Source: Bacillota bacterium (lineage in GTDB: Bacteria; Bacillota; Clostridia; Lachnospirales; Lachnospiraceae). From it: a DNA stretch of 64,000 bases. The stretch covers positions 1 through 64,000 of the forward strand of contig JAEWCQ010000029.1 of NCBI GenBank assembly GCA_023390555.1, in the 5' to 3' direction. The position numbers and the translations under genes were made by a program. Numbering within the stretch: the first letter of the stretch is position 1; the number at the start of each line of letters is the position of its first letter. The notes beneath the pieces are model-generated. The model had not been told where the DNA came from. It saw only the letters and a program-made list of their open reading frames with translations, and ran no database searches. This document shows positions 60,207-64,000 of this stretch, in pieces.

Positions 60207-61419
60207 GAATAACCTCTTTGTTCATCAATACAAGCAGTTTCTGTAGATCTCCTTCGTGCACGATTTTCCGTTGTCCTGCTGCATGACCGAACATCTCCCG
60301 TTTGTCTTTCTGTTCAAGCAGCTCCACGATGCTGTTTTTGATTCCTTTCGCAGACAGCTCACAGAGCAGGCCATCCGATCCATGCGTAATCTGCTCCCTG
60401 TTTCCGTTACAATCAGACGCAATGATTGCACAACCAAGCGTCTGTGCCTCCTGTATGGCAATGCTTTTTCCTTCAAATCTCGTGGCATGCACATAAATAT
60501 CTGTCTGCACATAGTAGGGATACGGGTTGCTCACCGCTCCTAGCAGGATAAAATCCTCCTCTAATCCAAGCTGCGCAATCTTCTTTTCCAGCACCGGACG
60601 TTCCGGCCCCTCTCCCAGCACATACCAGCGTACCGGCCAGCCCGCATCCTTTAACAGCCTCATCGCGTCGATTGCAATTTCATATGCCTTCTGATAGGTA
60701 AGTCTTCCTACGGTGAGCAGGCGGATGCCGCTGTAACCATCCAGGAAACCTCCCGCTTCCTTCGCTTTCTCCCGGATTCTCTCCTGGTCGATGAGATTAT
60801 GAAACACCGTTGTTTTCGCCTCGCATTCGGGATAGGCCAATAGAAAATGCTCCCTGACTTCATCGGATACCGGAAATATGCGGTCATACCGGAGATAACA
60901 GTCTCTGTCGAGTGTTCTTGTATAACCGGAGCTTCCGTAGTCGATATGAATGAATGCCGCCTTTCGTTTTGCCTGAACGTGATCTGCGATGTAATAGGCA
61001 GAACCTCCCTCCAGATATGCAACCGCAAGATCATAGGTCTCTTCGGGATATTCCGCTCCGTCCGATAACACACGCCACAGCAGCTTATCCGGCAGGATTT
61101 TTCCGTCCCGGATCATAGCCACCAGATTCGACAGGATATACCACGCTTTTCCCAGCATATTTCCATGATGGAAAAAAGCCCGGATTACATTTTTTTTCAT
61201 ATTCCGCTGTCCCTCGGCGGACAGTACGGAGGCATCGCTGTAATGACCGTTCAGCAGTTTTACATGCGCCGGAAGCCTGTGCACCAACTCGCCCTGCCCC
61301 ATGATGACATACAGAGAAACTTCATATTCCTCCGGGGAAAGATGACGGAAAAGTTCCAGCATGGCTACTTCCGCTCCGGCATGCCCGAGGGTATTGATTA
61401 CAAACAAAATTTTTTTCAT
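60193..61419 (-). CDS. Glycosyltransferase family 4
   Basis: A 408-residue GT-B enzyme. It starts MKKILFVINTLGHAGAEVAM with the acceptor-domain GGAE-like loop, and the nucleotide-sugar side has LLTVGRLTYQKAYEIAIDAM and ARFEGKSIAIQEAQTLGCAI (the E-x7-E motif). It is soluble or peripheral. Probably adds a hexose or hexosamine to the island's glycan. RBS AAAGGA; downstream of the DUF2304 gene by 11 bp. Confidence 0.93.
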   Translation of the reverse strand: MKKILFVINTLGHAGAEVAMLELFRHLSPEEYEVSLYVIMGQGELVHRLPAHVKLLNGHYSDASVLSAEGQRNMKKNVIRAFFHHGNMLGKAWYILSNLVAMIRDGKILPDKLLWRVLSDGAEYPEETYDLAVAYLEGGSAYYIADHVQAKRKAAFIHIDYGSSGYTRTLDRDCYLRYDRIFPVSDEVREHFLLAYPECEAKTTVFHNLIDQERIREKAKEAGGFLDGYSGIRLLTVGRLTYQKAYEIAIDAMRLLKDAGWPVRWYVLGEGPERPVLEKKIAQLGLEEDFILLGAVSNPYPYYVQTDIYVHATRFEGKSIAIQEAQTLGCAIIASDCNGNREQITHGSDGLLCELSAKGIKNSIVELLEQKDKREMFGHAAGQRKIVHEGDLQKLLVLMNKEVIHGKE

Positions 61420-61430
61420 AACTGATTCCT

Positions 61431-61814
61431 TTATCTGTATAAACTTCTGTACCCCTTCAATTCTTCCAGTTCACTGAGAATTCTTTCATTTTCCTGATTC
61501 AGCAGAGAAACCTGCATCGCAAGTTCCTGATTCTTTCGAATCAGCTGTGAGATAGAACGGCTTAAGAAAAACACGCCGAATATCATGAAAAATCCCATCA
61601 GAAAAACAACAATGCAGCTGTTGCCCTCCAAACCGATGCTCCATGCGGATAACCCAGGCAGCGAACCGATCAGAATCAGTATCAGCGAAAAAAATGCCCA
61701 TCCAAGACCGATACTCTCGGTAATTTTCCGATGTACAAAAGACGCAAAATCCAGGCATAAAAGAAGAATCCCTGCCACAACAACACTCACACGCAAAATC
61801 ACCGCGATTTCCAT
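61431..61814 (-). CDS. DUF2304 domain membrane protein
   Basis: A 127-residue protein with three TM helices (about 5-25, 35-53, 66-86) and a C-terminal coiled-coil-like tail (LIRKNQELAMQVSLLNQENE). The topology and length match DUF2304 proteins, which commonly accompany GT2 lipid-linked sugar synthases. Start at ATG 61812-61814 with AAGGAG; it overlaps the PelG stop by 16 bp. A much longer reading into PelG is not supported. Confidence 0.85.
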   Translation of the reverse strand: MEIAVILRVSVVVAGILLLCLDFASFVHRKITESIGLGWAFFSLILILIGSLPGLSAWSIGLEGNSCIVVFLMGFFMIFGVFFLSRSISQLIRKNQELAMQVSLLNQENERILSELEELKGYRSLYR

Positions 61815-63295
61815 AAATTTTCTCCTTTTTCTCTTGCTCTGTTTTCTCTTACGAGCTGGTAGGCATCGTATACTTTTCCGGGCGGCTGATTCCCTTTTCC
61901 CTTTTTTAAAATAGTGCCGCGACAAAATACATGTACATCCATGTGCTTCTCTACCCACCGCAGTCTGACATATGCCACCGACCATCCGATAAAGGCACCG
62001 AATACCAGACCGATTCCATACCAGATCTCCGTAAAATGCGTTGCCACAATGCTGCCTGCAAGCGTTCCGGCAAAAAAACTGAGCGCTGTCATTACCGAAC
62101 CGGTCAGATCATTGAAGTAATACAAAAAGATAATTGCCGAATACATGATAAACAATATAAAATATCCTGCCGCAAGACACGGATAGATATGCATTACCAG
62201 ACCGGAAAATCCGAATTGCGGCAGAAAAATCATACAGATCAGGAAAACCACCACCGAAATGATAAACTGAATACGCACCAGATTCATAAGTTCTCCGGCA
62301 AGCTGACGGAACATCCGTTTTTTGGCATTTTCAATGTCTGCACCCCGTCCGCCGATGACTGCCTCCGAATAGGCCTTATAGCGCTCATGAAAATGCATTT
62401 CCACTCGGGAGATAAAAATAATTGTCGCAGAAATGTTGGTGAACATGGCAAGGCAGGTCGCCATATCATAGACCGGCGCACACACAAAGCTCTTTGCCAC
62501 GACCATTTTCAAATCTGTCGTCCAGAAAACAAAATTGTGTACATAAAGTCCCAGAATATAGAGAAAATTCGTCACTACAAGCTGCCAGTACTCTTTAAAA
62601 TAGTGCAGAACTCTCCGGTAGCGGTTGCTGTTTTTCTTAAAATACCGTTTCACAATCGCAATCTCCAAAGAAGCAATCAGGAAGAAACCAACAACCAGTG
62701 AAAACAGCATACTGTATGTGATATCCCAGTCAAAGACGTACACCAGCAGCAACGACAGAAAAAACGTCACTGCCATGCCAATCAGGAAGAAAAACGATAT
62801 CTTTTTATAATCCTTGCAGATGGACAGATACAGCATCGAATAAAATACCAGAACCAGCGAGATATATCCACTAAATCCGGTAAAAACATAAAAGATATCC
62901 ACCTGTCCGACCAGATATTCCCGGACACAGAAGGGAATCCCAATCAGAACGCTCAAAATGATGTTGAGCAGAAGTCCGATATAAAAACACGGCAAAATAT
63001 CTTCATAGCGTTCTTCATAAATGACATCGGACATATATCTTGACAAAACTGCATTGAACGGAGACGCGGTCAGCAGTGAAAAAATAAAAATATACAGTAC
63101 CGTACTGGCAAACAGCTCCCTGACAGCATATCCGACTTCAGAAAGACCCAGAAATTTTCCCATCAGCAGAATGTTGGCAATGACCAGAAACATCGGTGCC
63201 ACCGTAACGACCGTGCTGTAGAAGAAGCCGATAATATTGGTTGTAATGGTATTTTTTTCAAAGATCCGGTTCAGATTTACGCCAATTCCAGCCAT
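61799..63295 (-). CDS. pelG: PelG-like exopolysaccharide transporter
   Basis: A 498-residue membrane protein with about 12 TM helices. The N-terminus MAGIGVNLNRIF then TITTNIIGFFYSTVVTVAPM, with the later SRYMSDVIYEERYEDILPC, is characteristic of PelG, the flippase-like transporter of Pel polysaccharide. It works with PelF, whose gene is immediately upstream. RBS AAAGGAG. In Gram-positive pel clusters (PelDEADAFG) PelG moves the glycan across the membrane under c-di-GMP control. Upstream pel genes would be beyond the window end. Confidence 0.9.
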   Translation of the reverse strand: MAGIGVNLNRIFEKNTITTNIIGFFYSTVVTVAPMFLVIANILLMGKFLGLSEVGYAVRELFASTVLYIFIFSLLTASPFNAVLSRYMSDVIYEERYEDILPCFYIGLLLNIILSVLIGIPFCVREYLVGQVDIFYVFTGFSGYISLVLVFYSMLYLSICKDYKKISFFFLIGMAVTFFLSLLLVYVFDWDITYSMLFSLVVGFFLIASLEIAIVKRYFKKNSNRYRRVLHYFKEYWQLVVTNFLYILGLYVHNFVFWTTDLKMVVAKSFVCAPVYDMATCLAMFTNISATIIFISRVEMHFHERYKAYSEAVIGGRGADIENAKKRMFRQLAGELMNLVRIQFIISVVVFLICMIFLPQFGFSGLVMHIYPCLAAGYFILFIMYSAIIFLYYFNDLTGSVMTALSFFAGTLAGSIVATHFTEIWYGIGLVFGAFIGWSVAYVRLRWVEKHMDVHVFCRGTILKKGKGNQPPGKVYDAYQLVRENRAREKGENLWKSR

Positions 63296-63310
63296 ATACG
63301 TTTCTCCTTT

Positions 63311-64000
63311 CTACCTTCTGATCTCAAATTTTTCTGCGGGCCATTCCAAATTCTTACGCCCGGCAAAATCCATATAGATATTCTGATAGGACTCTTTCAT
63401 GGATTCGATCCGGTATTTTGCCATCACCCGGCGATATCCGTTTTCGCCCATCTGCTTTCTTTTCTCCGGTTCCGTAGCAAGCTCCAGGATTGCCCGCGTA
63501 ATTTCCTCTACATTCATAATATGTGTCAGGATACCGGCCTCTCCAAAGGAATCTCCCTCTCCGTAGATCAATCCTCTGCAGTTTCCGACATCTGTTGCAA
63601 TGACCGGCCTATGCGCCGCATAGCTCTCCAGAATGGTAAGCGGCTGCCCTTCACTGATACTGGTCAGAATCGTCATATCCATACGACCAAGATAGTCTTT
63701 GACATCCACTCTTCCTGTGAATACAACGTCCGGGATCCGCATGGTTTCAACCAGATCAAAGCATTCTCTTGCATATGCTTCTTCTTCCTCCCACGGCCCC
63801 ATGACCCACAATTTCAATCCTGTGTGTTTTTCCTTCGCATAGGCAAATGCCTGCAGCATCGTCTTTACATCCTTGATGGGTGCGATCCGCAGGATGGCTC
63901 CGATATTTACGGTTTTTTCCTCTTCCGGCATTTTCTGCTGCACATTCTCAAGACGCTGTACATCGATACCATTCGGTGTAATCGCTGTTTTAGAAGGTGG
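63311..64000 (-). CDS. pelF: PelF-like glycosyltransferase, C-terminal part (cut by window end)
   Basis: The last 229 residues of a GT4-type enzyme that continues past 64000. Visible blocks: TPNGIDVQRL, NIGAILRIAPIKDVKTML, GRVDVKDYLGRMDMTILTSI then SEGQPLTILESYAAHRPVIA (E-x7-E catalytic site) and GGNRGLIYG-type loop (here VGNCRGLIYGEGD). The ILRIAPIKD and SEGQP wording is typical of PelF, the cytosolic UDP-sugar-dependent polymerase of Pel. It starts the visible pel-like operon. Confidence 0.9.
   Translation of the reverse strand, partial: PPSKTAITPNGIDVQRLENVQQKMPEEEKTVNIGAILRIAPIKDVKTMLQAFAYAKEKHTGLKLWVMGPWEEEEAYARECFDLVETMRIPDVVFTGRVDVKDYLGRMDMTILTSISEGQPLTILESYAAHRPVIATDVGNCRGLIYGEGDSFGEAGILTHIMNVEEITRAILELATEPEKRKQMGENGYRRVMAKYRIESMKESYQNIYMDFAGRKNLEWPAEKFEIRR

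Noticed and set aside
61931..62701. 256-codon plus-strand open frame
   Set aside because: Antisense to pelG. Its composition (His, Arg, Lys rich without order) is that of a shadow frame of a membrane protein gene.
1..64000. Prophage, insertion sequence, integrase or attachment sites
   Set aside because: No transposase, integrase or phage structural frames, and no flanking inverted or direct repeats of IS size were found.

Overview
The window is a gene-dense, roughly 45% GC stretch of a low-GC Gram-positive anaerobe. A clostridium of the Lachnospiraceae type is the best fit. The grounds are strong AGGAGG ribosome binding sites, O2-sensitive glycyl-radical and radical-SAM enzymes, a PPi-type phosphofructokinase, PTS-centred sugar uptake, small DUF4250/DUF6774-like proteins and a lysozyme-FnIII-SH3 secreted protein. 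This is inference from gene content; no rRNA, tRNA, CRISPR or phage genes are visible.

Layout. 1-5.3 kb (minus): 5' end of an ammonium transporter with a hairpin in its leader, a LysM/GH18 spore-type protein, a pirin, and a marR-chemoreceptor pair with a promoter and palindromic operator. 5.5-7.2 kb (plus): second chemoreceptor. 7.2-13.4 kb (minus): operon thioesterase, tRNA-editing protein, RarA, LRR protein, VWA protein, MoxR ATPase. 13.4-17.1 kb (minus): radical SAM, HD-GYP and pyruvate kinase, closely packed. 17.3 kb (plus): PPi-type phosphofructokinase. 18.5-26.2 kb (minus): esterase with a zinc-ribbon membrane protein, a 999-residue secreted wall protein, LUD protein, two methyltransferases and a membrane protein.

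26.3-39.2 kb (minus) is the most striking metabolic region. It holds a DeoR regulator, then a glycyl radical enzyme, its activase, a PRD/EIIA regulator, PTS IIA-IIC-IIB, a dedicated HPr and EI, a HAD phosphatase, an FSA-type aldolase and a Gfo/Idh/MocA oxidoreductase. The gene set parallels the E. coli PflD/PtsA/FsaB/Frw genes, so I propose ring-opening of a 1,5-anhydrohexitol 6-phosphate to 1-deoxyfructose 6-phosphate, followed by aldol cleavage. Two sigma-A-type promoters in the operon carry copies of the same 14-bp A/T-rich site.

39.3-45.5 kb: a condensation-fold acyltransferase-like protein, a GntR/FCD regulator, an amino-acid ABC transporter, and a plus-strand group of small Lachnospiraceae-type proteins. 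45.5-49.3 kb (minus): a heterodimeric ABC exporter with one degenerate ATP site.

49.3-64 kb is an envelope or exopolysaccharide island. PelF (cut by the window end), PelG, DUF2304, GT4, GT2 and a DUF4832-type protein form one minus-strand run. A Stealth phosphotransferase, a flippase and a nucleotidyltransferase-like protein form another. Between and beside them lie genes more typical of peptide (RiPP) clusters: an S24/S26 peptidase, a PqqD-HPr-kinase-like fusion and an ABC exporter. Two divergent promoters in this island share the same unusual symmetric extended -10 palindrome, which suggests that the peptide-like and glycan parts are co-regulated.
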